A stretch of 64,000 nt of DNA, from the NCBI GenBank assembly GCA_902789175.1, contig CADANF010000005.1, forward strand, positions 55,226 through 119,225, in the 5' to 3' direction. The translations under genes were made by a program, and so were the position numbers. Below the pieces are notes generated by a model, which was not told the DNA's origin, did not search any database, and worked only from the letters and a program-made list of their open reading frames with translations. Positions 26,562 through 36,307 of the stretch are shown here, piece after piece. The DNA comes from an uncultured Lachnospiraceae bacterium. Lineage in GTDB: Bacteria; Bacillota; Clostridia; Lachnospirales; Lachnospiraceae. Each line of letters starts with the position of its first letter. The stretch's first letter is position 1.

Positions 26562-28592
26562 TTAGAGCTCGGAAAGGATTATAAGATTCCAAGGTTCTAT
26601 CCTGAGTATATCTCCCGGGCGGACTACTTCATTTCCATCCAGAGGAAGTAAGGTGTTGTTGTTTAGCAATACTTTAAGATTGCCTTTGTCATGGCAGTAT
26701 TCTTCGGAATGACTGGAATAGTTGAAAATGTAACGGATCTTTTTACTATTCTGTCCTACGCCCTCTTTGATTACTATTGGAAAATGCTCATTTCTTAAAG
26801 TTATATCTATCTTTTCTTCCTGGATTAATTTTCTTATGGTCATTTCAAGTTCTCTTTCTTCAAAATAACATCCAAGATATGTTACAGAACCTTTGTTATT
26901 TTTTTTATGGGTTATTGCAGCATATTCTTTCCAGAAGAAATTGTCATAACGGGCCCAGACTTCAGCATCAGAAGGGATAAGTAATTCAATCCATTTTGAC
27001 AATGAAGCTTTATATTCATTTCCTGAAATGTCTCTTAGGCGTAGACCAGTGTTTTTCGGATAAGTAAAGTCAGAATAGCTGGCACCGATTAAATCTGTCA
27101 TCATAAATGGCTGGTCATCAGCGTATATTTTTAATTCTTCATCAGAAAAACAGGATTTAAATCCAAGGATTAAATGACCTCCGGATAAGACATAGGCTCT
27201 TAACTTTTCAATCGTTTCTTTCTTAGCGCTGTATAGTGCAGGAACAAAAAGAAGCTTATAATCAGAAAAGTCACTGTCTTTATAAACAATATCCGTTTCC
27301 AGGTTCATTTTATAGCAGGTGTCATGCATCCATCTGAAAATCTGGTTGTAATTAAGACCGGAATTTATTGGAAATTCGTCCAGTCCTGTAAGGCTACGCT
27401 GGTCTAAAAGGATGGCAGCTTCTGATTTTTTATTAAGATGCAGCAGGTGTTTTTTTAAGATATTCATTTCTCCTGCATATTCTTTAATTTCATAATACTC
27501 TCTGTTAGGCTTCAGATTGTGAGAAAGGATACCTTTCCAGTAGGATTCAATAGCGTTGTGGATAGAGTGCCAGTGCCAATACATTATAGAATCTGCACCT
27601 GAGGAAAGGTGGCTGTAGGCCTGGAGTCTTAGTTGTCCCGGGTAAGGAAGCCACTGGGTAAGTCCCTGGCAGGCTGTTTCTAAAACGAGATAGTTGTCAT
27701 TTTTAAGTGATCTTGCGATGGCACCACCGAAATCAATTTCGATACCGGTAAGATCTTCATTGGATTCGTGGTAAATGTCACAACCGGCAATGTCCATACA
27801 TACGGCAGCTTCTGGCTGATCTACCAGTGGCTGGAGACCTACGGAGTGATCGTCCCATGCAAAATCAAAGTTGTGAGTTATAAATTGATCAGGACGCATA
27901 TACTCTCTTACGATGGAAGAAAGAAAAGTAAGGAAGTCAGTGATGGTATCTCTTAGAAATTTTTTATAGGCTGCGGAAAGGCTGCCGTTGATAGTTCCTC
28001 TTATATCAGGAAAATCCTCCCAGCTGTTTATGCGGTTGCTCCAGTAATCCAGACCGAACTTGCGGTTGAATTCATTTATATCTGGATATTTTTTCTTCAG
28101 GGATTCTACAAATAATTTCTGAGTACCGGGATTTGCGGCATCAGCAGCGCGGGTTTCATTGTCTAACTGGAAGCCGATGACACATTTATAATTTTTTTGC
28201 TCTTCCATAAGACGCCTGGTGATGCGTTCGCAGTATTTTCTAAAAGTAGGATTTGTAAGATCAAAATGCTGTCTTCCGCCATATATTTCCTGGCCGTGTT
28301 TGGTAATTGCCATTATGTCCGGATATTTTTTGATGAGCCAGGATGGAACGGCATATGTAGGTGTTCCAATGATGACATTAAGGCCGTTTTTTTCGGCCAT
28401 TGAAAGTACGTGATGGAGCTGTGAAAAGTCAAAGGTATTGTCATGAGGTTCCCAGGTGCTCCAGGTGGATTCGGCAATCCTTATGGTATTTATGCCTGCT
28501 TCTTTCATGAGCTGCATATCTTTCTCGACGCGCTCATAAGGCATATATTCAGTATAGTAGGCGGCTCCTATAAGTAGGTCATTAACTTTCAT
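26562..28592 (-). CDS. Beta-galactosidase, GH42
   Basis: A 676-residue GH42 enzyme without signal peptide, so it acts on imported galactosides. Domain A is a TIM barrel: GAAYYTEYMP at the N-terminus, RIAESTWSTWEP, GTPTYAVPSWL and the acid/base Glu in IGFQLDNETR; the nucleophile Glu is probably in NYLVLETACQGLTQW. The trimerisation-type domain B (LLFVPALYSAKKE...SGGHLILGF) and the C-terminal beta domain follow. The length is typical. It is transcribed alone and divergently from LacI-type gene 2, whose promoter region lies in the shared 302-bp gap. The ribosome site is GGGAGG 10 bases before the start. Confidence 0.9.
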   Translation of the reverse strand: MKVNDLLIGAAYYTEYMPYERVEKDMQLMKEAGINTIRIAESTWSTWEPHDNTFDFSQLHHVLSMAEKNGLNVIIGTPTYAVPSWLIKKYPDIMAITKHGQEIYGGRQHFDLTNPTFRKYCERITRRLMEEQKNYKCVIGFQLDNETRAADAANPGTQKLFVESLKKKYPDINEFNRKFGLDYWSNRINSWEDFPDIRGTINGSLSAAYKKFLRDTITDFLTFLSSIVREYMRPDQFITHNFDFAWDDHSVGLQPLVDQPEAAVCMDIAGCDIYHESNEDLTGIEIDFGGAIARSLKNDNYLVLETACQGLTQWLPYPGQLRLQAYSHLSSGADSIMYWHWHSIHNAIESYWKGILSHNLKPNREYYEIKEYAGEMNILKKHLLHLNKKSEAAILLDQRSLTGLDEFPINSGLNYNQIFRWMHDTCYKMNLETDIVYKDSDFSDYKLLFVPALYSAKKETIEKLRAYVLSGGHLILGFKSCFSDEELKIYADDQPFMMTDLIGASYSDFTYPKNTGLRLRDISGNEYKASLSKWIELLIPSDAEVWARYDNFFWKEYAAITHKKNNKGSVTYLGCYFEERELEMTIRKLIQEEKIDITLRNEHFPIVIKEGVGQNSKKIRYIFNYSSHSEEYCHDKGNLKVLLNNNTLLPLDGNEVVRPGDILRIEPWNLIILSEL

Positions 28593-28787
28593 TCTTTATC
28601 CTCCCGGTTTTTATTGATCGATCTAATATAAATTATAATTTAAAAATATACAGTTTCTTAGATTTTATATAACTTAAAAGACATTTGTGTATTTTTACGT
28701 ACAAAAGTTGCGCAGGATAAATGCTTGAATTTGCAAGGATTAGAGGCGTTTAAGATTTAAAAACGTAACACTTTTGTAAAGAAAAAC

Positions 28788-28838
28788 TTGACATGTCTAG
28801 TAAAAATTGCTAATATTTCAAATGACAACCGATTGCGC
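28788..28838 (+). promoter_or_regulatory. Promoter and ACAACCGATTGCGC operator, site 1
   Basis: TTGACA (28788-28793), 17-base spacer, TAATAT (28811-28816), then the 14-mer ACAACCGATTGCGC (28825-28838), eight bases beyond the -10. The same 14-mer lies in the same place at two other promoters (30494 and 36346). Here it precedes the second LacI-type gene and suggests autoregulation. A partial match TTGCGCA also lies at 28708-28714 between the divergent genes. Confidence 0.75.
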
Positions 28839-28894
28839 ATAATATAGCACACTGGGATTGAAATGTAAAGTTAAAGGTTTTTGGGAAAATCAGA

Positions 28895-29926
28895 ATGAGT
28901 GAAGAAAAAAATACAGTTCAGTTTAAAGAAGAGAACTCAAAGATAACTATATCTGATGTGGCTGATGCTTTAGGTATTTCAAAAACTACAGTATCAAGAG
29001 CAATTTCTGGCAAGGGCAGGATTGGTGAAGCTACAAGACAGAGAGTTCTTGAATACATTTCTAAGAATCATTACAGACCAAGCATCATAGCTAAAGGCCT
29101 TGCTAATTCTAAAACATACAATATTGGCTGGATCATTCCGGGAGATTCATCATCTTCTGATCTGCCATTCTTCCAGAGATGTATGATGGGTGTCAGTGAA
29201 GTGGCAGCAACGGAAAACTATGATCTTTTAATGACCATGGTGTTCAGTAAGGATATATCGCAGCTTGAAAGAGTTGTTAGAAATAGAAAAGTAGATGGAA
29301 TTGTAGTTGGAAGAACTCTTATGGATGATCCGACAGTGGCGTTCCTTAAGAAAAATGATATTCCATTTGTGGTTATAGGAAGCTGTAATGATAATTCGGT
29401 CGTTCAGATTGATAATGATCATGTAAATGCTTGTAGAGAGATTACATCAATACTCCTTATGAAGGGTGTTAAGAAGCCTGTTCTGATCGGAGGAAGTGAG
29501 AATCATATTGTTAACAGAAGCAGAAAGAATGGATATATATTAGGACTTGAAAGTCAGGGGATGCACCCATCAGATGATCTGATCTTTATGAACATGGATA
29601 CAGATGTGATGATAGAAAGAGCAGTTGATGAAGCTGTAAGTAATAAGGCAGACTGCATTTTCTGTATGGATGACAGGATATGTGCAACTGTACTTTCAAA
29701 ATTAAGAGACGATGGAATTGGTATTCCAGGACAGATGAAGGTTGCATCTTTTTATAACAGCAAGCTTCTTCAGTCAAATCAGCCACAGATCACAACTCTT
29801 CAGTATGATCCAAAAGAACTTGGAGCTGTAGCATGTAAGACGTTGTTTGATTATATGGCTGGTAAAGAAATACAACGCAAAGTATATCTTGGTTATGAAG
29901 TAGTACTTAAGGGTTCTACAAAATAG
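28895..29926 (+). CDS. LacI/GalR-family regulator 2
   Basis: A 343-residue regulator with an N-terminal tail before the HTH (residues about 16-38, KITISDVADALGISKTTVSRAISGKGRIG; hinge PSIIAKGLANSKTYNIGWIIPG) and a sensor domain with KVDGIVVGRT, VKKPVLIGGSENHIVNRSRKNGY and a dimerisation C-terminus. It is divergent from GH42 and upstream of importer 2. The shared 14-mer at its own promoter, at importer 2 and at the 36460 gene makes it the best candidate for the protein that binds that 14-mer. The ligand is probably a sugar from starch or galactoside breakdown; the sequence does not tell which. Confidence 0.9.
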   Translation: MSEEKNTVQFKEENSKITISDVADALGISKTTVSRAISGKGRIGEATRQRVLEYISKNHYRPSIIAKGLANSKTYNIGWIIPGDSSSSDLPFFQRCMMGVSEVAATENYDLLMTMVFSKDISQLERVVRNRKVDGIVVGRTLMDDPTVAFLKKNDIPFVVIGSCNDNSVVQIDNDHVNACREITSILLMKGVKKPVLIGGSENHIVNRSRKNGYILGLESQGMHPSDDLIFMNMDTDVMIERAVDEAVSNKADCIFCMDDRICATVLSKLRDDGIGIPGQMKVASFYNSKLLQSNQPQITTLQYDPKELGAVACKTLFDYMAGKEIQRKVYLGYEVVLKGSTK

Positions 29927-29971
29927 CTAAAGATTATACATATATAACCCCCTTTTTAATATAATGAGCTT

Positions 29972-30030
29972 GAAAGACTTCATTGCAGAATTTACCGTTT
30001 TTGTTCTGCAATGGAGTCTTTCTTTATTTT
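29972..30030 (+). terminator. Strong terminator after LacI-type gene 2
   Basis: A 19-bp stem with one G-T pair, arms 29972-29990 and 30004-30022, followed by TTTATTTTTATTTT. Confidence 0.9.
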
Positions 30031-30610
30031 TATTTTCAGTTTAAACGTTTTTTTAGGCAAAATAACGGAAAACTATCGGAAAATAGTATGGTTAAAGTAT
30101 GTCTTAAATATGACCGGGCGGTCATTGAAAGCAGATTAATGATATTTTGGGTGCAGAAATTTAACACTTTTTTATTGTGTATTTTTGCTATAAAACATGC
30201 ATTTTAGACCAGGGGTAATTGGTAAAAACCGCGTAAAATCCCCCCTTTTTACCGATTCGACAATTTTACCAATGACGGGCGCCAGATACTTGACAATTAT
30301 GTTAAATATGTGCTAAAATTCGTGAAAACGGTACCAATAACGGTGCCATTTTAACCAAATGTTATTGTTTATTAGCGTTTAAACGTTTTTTCAAGCGAAA
30401 TTATGGTTGTGAAAATGCACAAAAATAAATTTCCGGGGGAGAGAAAACTGGCTATTGACAACAAAAACTATGTTTGATATCATCAAAAACAGAACAACCG
30501 ATTGCGCGTACGGCTAGGGAACCTATTTATGATTGTTTATGATGGAAACCAACCCATTTCATCATTTAACAATAAATATTTTTCAAAACATTATTATGGA
30601 GGAAATGTTA
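30031..30610 (+). promoter_or_regulatory. Long control region of importer 2 with two promoters and operator site 2
   Basis: The gap holds an inverted repeat ATTGGTAAAA (30218-30227) / TTTTACCAAT (30264-30273); a first promoter TTGACA (30290-30295), 18 bases, TAAAAT (30314-30319), followed by a dyad GGTACC...GGTGCC; a GTTTAAACGTTTT stretch near 30379; and a second promoter TTGACA (30455-30460), 17 bases, TATCAT (30478-30483), with the 14-mer ACAACCGATTGCGC at 30494-30507. No convincing gene is seen. The region looks like a multi-input switch, possibly with catabolite control. Confidence 0.65.
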
Positions 30611-31930
30611 ATGAGAAAGAAGAGTTTACTCGCACTTACACTTGCAACAGCTATGACAGCAGGTGTGCTTGCAGGATGCGGAAACAAGAATGAAACAACA
30701 ACAGCAGCACCTGAAAAGAATTCAGAAGTTGCATCAGAGGCAACAGGCGATGCAGAAAAGAATGTAGATGCATCAACATATGATGGAAAGACTGTTAAGG
30801 TTTGGGTAGCTAATGAAATCGTTGGATTTACAGAGAAGCAGATCGCAGACTTCCAGGAAAAGTACCCACAGTACAAAGGCGTTACTTTCACAGTTGAAGC
30901 AGTAGGCGAAGGCGATGCAGCTTCAAACGTTATCACAGACGTTAAGGCAGCAGCTGATATTTACGGTTTCGCACAGGATCAGTTAACACGTCTTGTTACA
31001 GCTGGTGCTCTTGAAGAAGTTAACCCAGATTACAAGGAAGCAGTTTTAACTTCTAACGATGATGGAGCTGTTAAGTCAGCTACAGTTGGTGATGTAATGT
31101 ATGCATACCCAATCACATCAGATAATGGCTATTTCTTATATTATGATAAGTCAGTAGTTAAGGATCCTTCAACTCTTGAAGGTATCGTTAAGGATTGTGA
31201 AGCAGCAGGAAAGAACTTCTACTTCGAAATCAATTCAGGTTGGTATCAGACAGCATTCTTCTTCGGAACAGGATGCACACTTACATATGATACAGATAAA
31301 GATGGTAACTTTACAGGATGTAACGTTGACTACGCTTCAGATAAGGGTATCGTAGCTCTTAAGAAGATAATCGAGCTTAAGTCATCATCATCATTCCAGA
31401 ATGGTTCATCACTTTCAAATGCAACAAACGTTGGTGCTATCGTTGATGGTACATGGGATGCTTCAGCAGCTAAGGAACTCTTCGGAGACAATTATGCAAC
31501 AGCTAAGCTTCCTACATTCCAGGGTTCAGATGGAAAGACATATCAGCTTTCAGGTTTCTCAGGAAACAAGCTTCTTGGTGTTAAGCCACAGGAAGATACA
31601 GATAAGCTTCAGATCTGTGATGATCTTGCTTTCTATCTTTCATCAGAAGAAGTACAGCTTGCTAGATTTGATGAAGTAGGTTGGGGCCCATCAAACAAGA
31701 ATGCTCAGGCAAACGAAAAGGTTGCAGCTGATGAAGCTCTTAAGGCTCTTGGTGAGCAGATCGCATTTGATATTCCACAGGGACAGTATCCTGGTGAGTA
31801 TTGGTCACTTGCTACAGGTCTTGGTGATAGCGTAATTTCAGATACACTTACAGCTAACACAAGCGATGATGATCTTCTCAAGGCTCTTACAGATTTCCAG
31901 AATACATGTAAGTCATACGCTGGTCAGTAA
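30611..31930 (+). CDS. Sugar-binding lipoprotein of ABC importer 2 (maltodextrin-type)
   Basis: 439 residues from the ATG at 30611, preceded by ATGGAGGAAATGTTA; a longer frame from 30533 is rejected because it would precede the signal peptide with 26 unrelated residues. Lipoprotein signal MRKKSLLALTLATAMTAGVLAGC with lipobox L-A-G-C. The mature domain resembles MalE: KTVKVWVANEIVGFTEKQIADFQEKYP at the N-terminus, DIYGFAQDQLTRLVTAGAL, YPITSDNGYFLYYDKS and GTWDASAAKELFGDNYATAKLPTF. Strongly biased codon use suggests high expression. It is followed by a hairpin, two permeases and a secreted amylase. Confidence 0.93.
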   Translation: MRKKSLLALTLATAMTAGVLAGCGNKNETTTAAPEKNSEVASEATGDAEKNVDASTYDGKTVKVWVANEIVGFTEKQIADFQEKYPQYKGVTFTVEAVGEGDAASNVITDVKAAADIYGFAQDQLTRLVTAGALEEVNPDYKEAVLTSNDDGAVKSATVGDVMYAYPITSDNGYFLYYDKSVVKDPSTLEGIVKDCEAAGKNFYFEINSGWYQTAFFFGTGCTLTYDTDKDGNFTGCNVDYASDKGIVALKKIIELKSSSSFQNGSSLSNATNVGAIVDGTWDASAAKELFGDNYATAKLPTFQGSDGKTYQLSGFSGNKLLGVKPQEDTDKLQICDDLAFYLSSEEVQLARFDEVGWGPSNKNAQANEKVAADEALKALGEQIAFDIPQGQYPGEYWSLATGLGDSVISDTLTANTSDDDLLKALTDFQNTCKSYAGQ

Positions 31931-31985
31931 GATCAATATAAATTAAAAAATTTTATGTGGTTCACGGAATCATAAAATGATTAAT

Positions 31986-32021
31986 GCGGACCGGTAAAAT
32001 ATATTACCGGCCCGCTTTTTT
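31986..32021 (+). terminator. Intra-operon attenuator hairpin of importer 2
   Basis: GCGGACCGGTAA pairs with TTACCGGCCCGC (one mismatch) and is followed by TTTTTT. It lies between the binding protein and the permeases, as in importer 1. Confidence 0.78.
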
Positions 32022-32070
32022 AAGGAAAATGTTTGTTTAGAATTTGTAATTAAAGCGGAGGAAGAACGTT

Positions 32071-33474
32071 ATGTCAAACGTTAAGGCTGCTTCTGCTGTT
32101 AAAGTTAATCCGGTAGGTGCTTTTTTCAAAGCATTAGGTAATGATCTTAAAGAATTAGGTGTAACATTCGTAAAGGGCGATTTTGCAACTAAGATTTCAT
32201 TTCTTATCATGGGATTTGGCCAGTTTATCAGAGGTCAGATTGTCAAAGGAATTGCTTTTCTTGCAGCGGAAGTTTTATTTTTCTATTATTTATTCGCAAT
32301 CGGTTTAGGGTATTTAAAGAAATTTAATACTCTTGGTACAGTACAGACTCAGAAGATTCGTAGAAAGACTGTTTATGGTGATAACAGTTTCATGATTCTT
32401 CTTTTTGGTATTTTAACAATTATTGCAATCATTGCATTTATCTTTGTTTGGAGATTAAATGTAAAAGATAATTATAACGAAGAGAAAATTCTCAGAGCCG
32501 GAAAGGCTTTGCCTAAGAATAAAAAGGTGCTTGCATCACTTCTTGATCAGAATTTTGATAAGACACTTCTTACACTTCCAGTAGCTGGTATTTTTGTATT
32601 TACAGTGCTTCCTATCATCTTCATGATCTGTGTTGCATTCACAAATTATGATAAGAACCATCAGTCTCCTACAAACCTTTTCACATGGACAGGTCTTAAA
32701 AACTTTAAGGAACTTGTTTCATTTGGTGGTGACGGTTTTGGTTCAACATTCTTTAAAGTATTATTATGGACACTCGTTTGGGCATTCTTTGCAACATTTA
32801 TTGACTATTTCATCGGTATTGCGGTTGCTATGCTCATTAATAAAAAGGGAATTAAGTTTAAGAAGCTTTGGAGAACAATCCTTGTTCTTACAATCGCTAT
32901 CCCACAGTTTATCTCACTCCTTTATGTTTCAAAGATGTTTGCAGCAGATGGACTTATAAACGGAGTATTAATGAGGTGGGGATGGATCAGTAAAGCTATA
33001 CCATTCTGGACAAATCCAACACTTGCAAAGATAACAGTTATCGTTATCAATATATGGATCGGTATTCCTTACATGATGCTTATTGCAACAGGTCTTCTTA
33101 TGAATATTCCTGCAGATCTTTATGAATCAGCACGTATTGATGGTGCAAACGCATGGGAGATGTTCAGATATATCACACTTCCATATATGTTATTCGTAAC
33201 AGGACCATTCCTTCTTACAACATATACAAGTAACCTGAACAACTTCAACGTTATATACCTTCTTACAGGTGGTGGACCACAGAGTATCAAGTTCGCGGGA
33301 AATGCAGGTCAGACAGACCTTCTTGTAACATGGCTCTATAAGACAACTGTAAATGATACAAACTACAGAATGGCTGCGGTTATTGGTATCATGGTATTCG
33401 TTGTAACAGCTGTTATATCTCTTATTGTTTATAACATGTTACCTTCAGTTAAAGATGAGGAGGGATTCCAGTAA
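32071..33474 (+). CDS. Sugar ABC permease, MalF-type, with N-terminal extension
   Basis: A 467-residue permease with a long N-terminal part (about residues 1-170, including two or three helices and soluble loops) before the ABC permease domain. MalF of maltose importers also has extra N-terminal helices. The EAA loop is DLYESARIDGANAWEMFRYITLPYM, and the C-terminal region has YLLTGGGPQS. It overlaps the MalG-type gene by one base (TAATG). AAAGCGGAGGAAGAACG precedes the ATG. Confidence 0.92.
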   Translation: MSNVKAASAVKVNPVGAFFKALGNDLKELGVTFVKGDFATKISFLIMGFGQFIRGQIVKGIAFLAAEVLFFYYLFAIGLGYLKKFNTLGTVQTQKIRRKTVYGDNSFMILLFGILTIIAIIAFIFVWRLNVKDNYNEEKILRAGKALPKNKKVLASLLDQNFDKTLLTLPVAGIFVFTVLPIIFMICVAFTNYDKNHQSPTNLFTWTGLKNFKELVSFGGDGFGSTFFKVLLWTLVWAFFATFIDYFIGIAVAMLINKKGIKFKKLWRTILVLTIAIPQFISLLYVSKMFAADGLINGVLMRWGWISKAIPFWTNPTLAKITVIVINIWIGIPYMMLIATGLLMNIPADLYESARIDGANAWEMFRYITLPYMLFVTGPFLLTTYTSNLNNFNVIYLLTGGGPQSIKFAGNAGQTDLLVTWLYKTTVNDTNYRMAAVIGIMVFVVTAVISLIVYNMLPSVKDEEGFQ

Positions 33475-34352
33475 TGAGCAAAACATATAAGCCAAGATCA
33501 ATGTCAGGAAAAAGAAGAGCTGGAAACATTGCTGCATATATAGCACTTATACTTATCAGTATCATCTGGCTTTTCCCATTCTTTGGAATAGTAATGCAGT
33601 CTTTCCGTTCATATCATGAAATGGGCGGTGGTATGGTTGATTATATAATTCCAAAAAAGTTCTCACTTGACAGTTATAAAGCGATTTTATCAGGCGAAAC
33701 AAACTTCTTACTTTGGTATAAAAATACAGTAATCATTGCTTTCTGCGTAGCAGTATTACAGACAATCATCATTGTTTGTGTAAGTTATGTTCTTTCAAGA
33801 TCAAGATTTAAAGGAAGAACTCTTCTTATGAGATTCTGGCTTGTACTTGGTATGTTCCCAGGATTCCTTACAATGATCTGCCTTTACTTCCTTTTAAAGC
33901 AGTTTGGACTTACACAGGCTGGTGCTATCCCTGGACTGATCCTTGTATCAGTTGCAAGTTCAGGTATGGGATACTATGTATGTAAAGGTTTCTTTGATAC
34001 TATTCCTAAGGAAATTGATGAAGCTGCAAAAATAGATGGTGCTACAAGTTCACAGGTCATGGTAAAGATGATCCTTCCACTTTCAAAGCCTATCCTTATC
34101 TATACAGCTCTTACAGCTTTCATGGCTCCTTGGAATGATTATATCTTCGCATCATACATTGCATTCGGTAATGATAAGTCTTACAACGTTGCCGTAGCTA
34201 TGTACAGATGGGTTAAGACAAATGACTATCAGGGTTATTTCACAAGATTCTGCGCCGGCGGTGTTTTGATCGCTATTCCAGTAACAATACTCTTCATGGC
34301 TCTTCAGAGATATTATGTTGAAGGTGTTACAGGCGGTGCTGTTAAAGGTTAA
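33474..34352 (+). CDS. Sugar ABC permease, MalG-type
   Basis: A 292-residue permease with six helices, the EAA loop EIDEAAKIDGATSSQVMVKMILPLSKP and the C-terminal QRYYVEGVTGGAVKG. With the MalF-type protein it forms the importer 2 channel. The MalG-like VKTNDYQGYFTRFCAGGVLIAIP segment agrees with maltose/maltodextrin transport. No ATPase gene follows; a strong terminator closes the operon. Confidence 0.93.
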   Translation: MSKTYKPRSMSGKRRAGNIAAYIALILISIIWLFPFFGIVMQSFRSYHEMGGGMVDYIIPKKFSLDSYKAILSGETNFLLWYKNTVIIAFCVAVLQTIIIVCVSYVLSRSRFKGRTLLMRFWLVLGMFPGFLTMICLYFLLKQFGLTQAGAIPGLILVSVASSGMGYYVCKGFFDTIPKEIDEAAKIDGATSSQVMVKMILPLSKPILIYTALTAFMAPWNDYIFASYIAFGNDKSYNVAVAMYRWVKTNDYQGYFTRFCAGGVLIAIPVTILFMALQRYYVEGVTGGAVKG

Positions 34353-34382
34353 TTATTTAAAAACAGGGTTTGACATAACAAG

Positions 34383-34411
34383 TGGCCGGCCGATTTGGCC
34401 GGCCATTTTTT
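34383..34411 (+). terminator. Terminator of importer 2 operon
   Basis: TGGCCGGCC pairs with GGCCGGCCA over a five-base loop and is followed by TTTTTT. It separates the permeases from the amylase gene, whose expression may depend on readthrough or its own promoter. Confidence 0.88.
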
Positions 34412-34472
34412 ATAAAAATATAGCGGGTAAAGATGAACTTATCAACATTAGATTTTTTTGAAAAGGGGAATT

Positions 34473-36140
34473 ATGTTTAAGAAAAGATTATTAGCAGCAG
34501 CGATGTCATTTGCCTTGGTATTAGGAATCAGTGGATGCGCAAATACTAAAAATACAGGTAACACTGAAAACATTGAAAAGACTGTAAATACTAATGCAGA
34601 TGCTGCATCAACAGAAGCTTCAACTGGTTCACAGCTCGCAACAGAAATGGTTAAAGTTGAAGCTCTGGATGACAATTACAGAAACTATTACGAAATTTTT
34701 GTAAGATCCTATTGTGATTCGAATGGTGATCATATAGGGGATCTGAATGGCGTGACAAGCAAATTGGATTATATTGCAGATCTGGGTATAAATGGAATCT
34801 GGTTTATGCCTGTGACACAGTCAACAACATATCATAAATATGACGTTGTTGATTATAAGTCGATTGATAAAGAATATGGCACAATGGAGGACTTTGATAA
34901 TCTTACTCAGGAGGCTCATAAGAGAGGAATCCGTGTTATCATAGATTTAGTCATCAATCATACATCTTCACAGCATGAATGGTTTAAGACGGCCTGTGAA
35001 TATCTTAAAGGTCTTGGTGACAATGAACCCGATGTTTCGGAATGCAAATATTTTGGTTATTACAATTTTGCAAAAGAAAAGGTGAATGGTTCATATTATA
35101 ATGTTCCGGGAACAAACTGGTATTATGAAGGATCATTTTGGTCAGAGATGCCAGATTTAAACCTTAAAAATGAAACACTTATGGCAGAAATTAAAGAAAT
35201 TGCTGATTTCTGGATGGAACACGGAGTTGATGGTTTCAGAATGGATGCAGCTCTTCATTTTGAAGAAGGAGATACAGCAAAGAATACAGCAATATTAAAT
35301 GATCTTTTCACTTACTGTAAAGAAAAGAATCCAAACTTTTATATGGTTTCAGAAATCTGGGCGGATCAGAGTACTATCGCTTCTTATTATGCAAGTTTAA
35401 CTCCTAGTATGTTTAACTTTGCTGTATCAGGTGGAGAAGGACCGATTGTTAAAGCAGGAAGAGGTAAATATAGTGCAGAACGCTTTGTAACTACAATGGT
35501 TAAATCAGAGGAAACTTATGTCCTGGAGAATCCTGAGTTTATTGATGCACCATTTATTTCAAATCATGATCAGCCTCGAGTATCAAATAATCTTAATGGG
35601 AAAACAGATGATATGAAGTATGCAGGCGGTCTGCTTCTTTCTATGGGTGGAAGTCCATTTGTATATTATGGAGAAGAAATCGGAATGGCAAGTTCCGGAC
35701 AAAAGGATGAAAACAAGAGACTTCCAATGGTCTGGTCAAAGGATGATACAACAGGTATTACAAATGCTCCAGCAGGTGCAGATAAAATAGAGCAGGATAT
35801 TGATGGAGTTGATAAACAGTTAAAGGATGAAAGCTCATTACTTAATTATTATAAGAAGGCTCTTAGGATAAGAAATGAGAATCCTGAGATAGCAAGAGGA
35901 AAGACTGTCATTGTTGATAGCCTTACAAAGGATGATCAGGCGGCAATAATTCGTACATGGAATGATAAAAAGATCGCAGTGATATATAATACAGATGATG
36001 TTTCATATGAGATGGATCTTAAGGGAACAGAACTTGAAAACCTTAAGATAGTAGAAAGCTTAACTTGTGATGGAACTAGTGCTGAGTTAAATGGTACAAA
36101 GATAATACTTCCTGCAAGAAGTATTATCTATCTTAAATAA
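34473..36140 (+). CDS. Secreted GH13 alpha-amylase-like lipoprotein
   Basis: 555 residues from the ATG at 34473 (AAAAGGGG seven bases upstream; an in-frame TTG at 34458 is unlikely). Signal MFKKRLLAAAMSFALVLGISGC with lipobox I-S-G-C and an Asn/Thr-rich linker, so it is anchored on the outer face. The GH13 barrel has all four regions: DLVINHTS, GFRMDAALHF (nucleophile Asp), MVSEIWAD (acid/base Glu) and ISNHDQPR (third acid). The YYEIFVRSYCDSNGDHIGDLNG start points to the oligosaccharide/neopullulanase-like subfamilies. It likely cuts maltodextrins near the cell surface for the adjacent importer. Confidence 0.92.
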   Translation: MFKKRLLAAAMSFALVLGISGCANTKNTGNTENIEKTVNTNADAASTEASTGSQLATEMVKVEALDDNYRNYYEIFVRSYCDSNGDHIGDLNGVTSKLDYIADLGINGIWFMPVTQSTTYHKYDVVDYKSIDKEYGTMEDFDNLTQEAHKRGIRVIIDLVINHTSSQHEWFKTACEYLKGLGDNEPDVSECKYFGYYNFAKEKVNGSYYNVPGTNWYYEGSFWSEMPDLNLKNETLMAEIKEIADFWMEHGVDGFRMDAALHFEEGDTAKNTAILNDLFTYCKEKNPNFYMVSEIWADQSTIASYYASLTPSMFNFAVSGGEGPIVKAGRGKYSAERFVTTMVKSEETYVLENPEFIDAPFISNHDQPRVSNNLNGKTDDMKYAGGLLLSMGGSPFVYYGEEIGMASSGQKDENKRLPMVWSKDDTTGITNAPAGADKIEQDIDGVDKQLKDESSLLNYYKKALRIRNENPEIARGKTVIVDSLTKDDQAAIIRTWNDKKIAVIYNTDDVSYEMDLKGTELENLKIVESLTCDGTSAELNGTKIILPARSIIYLK

Positions 36141-36159
36141 TTAAAAAACGAAATAAATA

Positions 36160-36213
36160 AAAAAACCTCTTTATTCGGGATCAAAGCTTGTTCTGGATAA
36201 GGAGGTTTTTTTA
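36160..36213 (+). terminator. Terminator after the GH13 gene
   Basis: AAAAAACCTC pairs with GAGGTTTTTT, with partial pairing inward (TTATTC/GATAAG), followed by TTAA. It may act on both strands. Confidence 0.8.
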
Positions 36214-36307
36214 ATAGAAGGATTTATAGAATCGGTATAAGGATTGATATGAAAACTTAAATTTTTTATAACACAGATTTTTCATATATAAAACAATAAA
36301 AACTCAG

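Noticed and set aside
26439-26651. 70-residue ORF between LacI-type gene 1 and GH42
   Set aside because: It reads through the palindromic type A element and into the antisense of GH42; no family features.
29983-30207. 74-residue ORF downstream of LacI-type gene 2
   Set aside because: It begins inside the strong terminator stem, has no ribosome site and is rich in Phe and Lys as expected of chance translation of AT-rich DNA.
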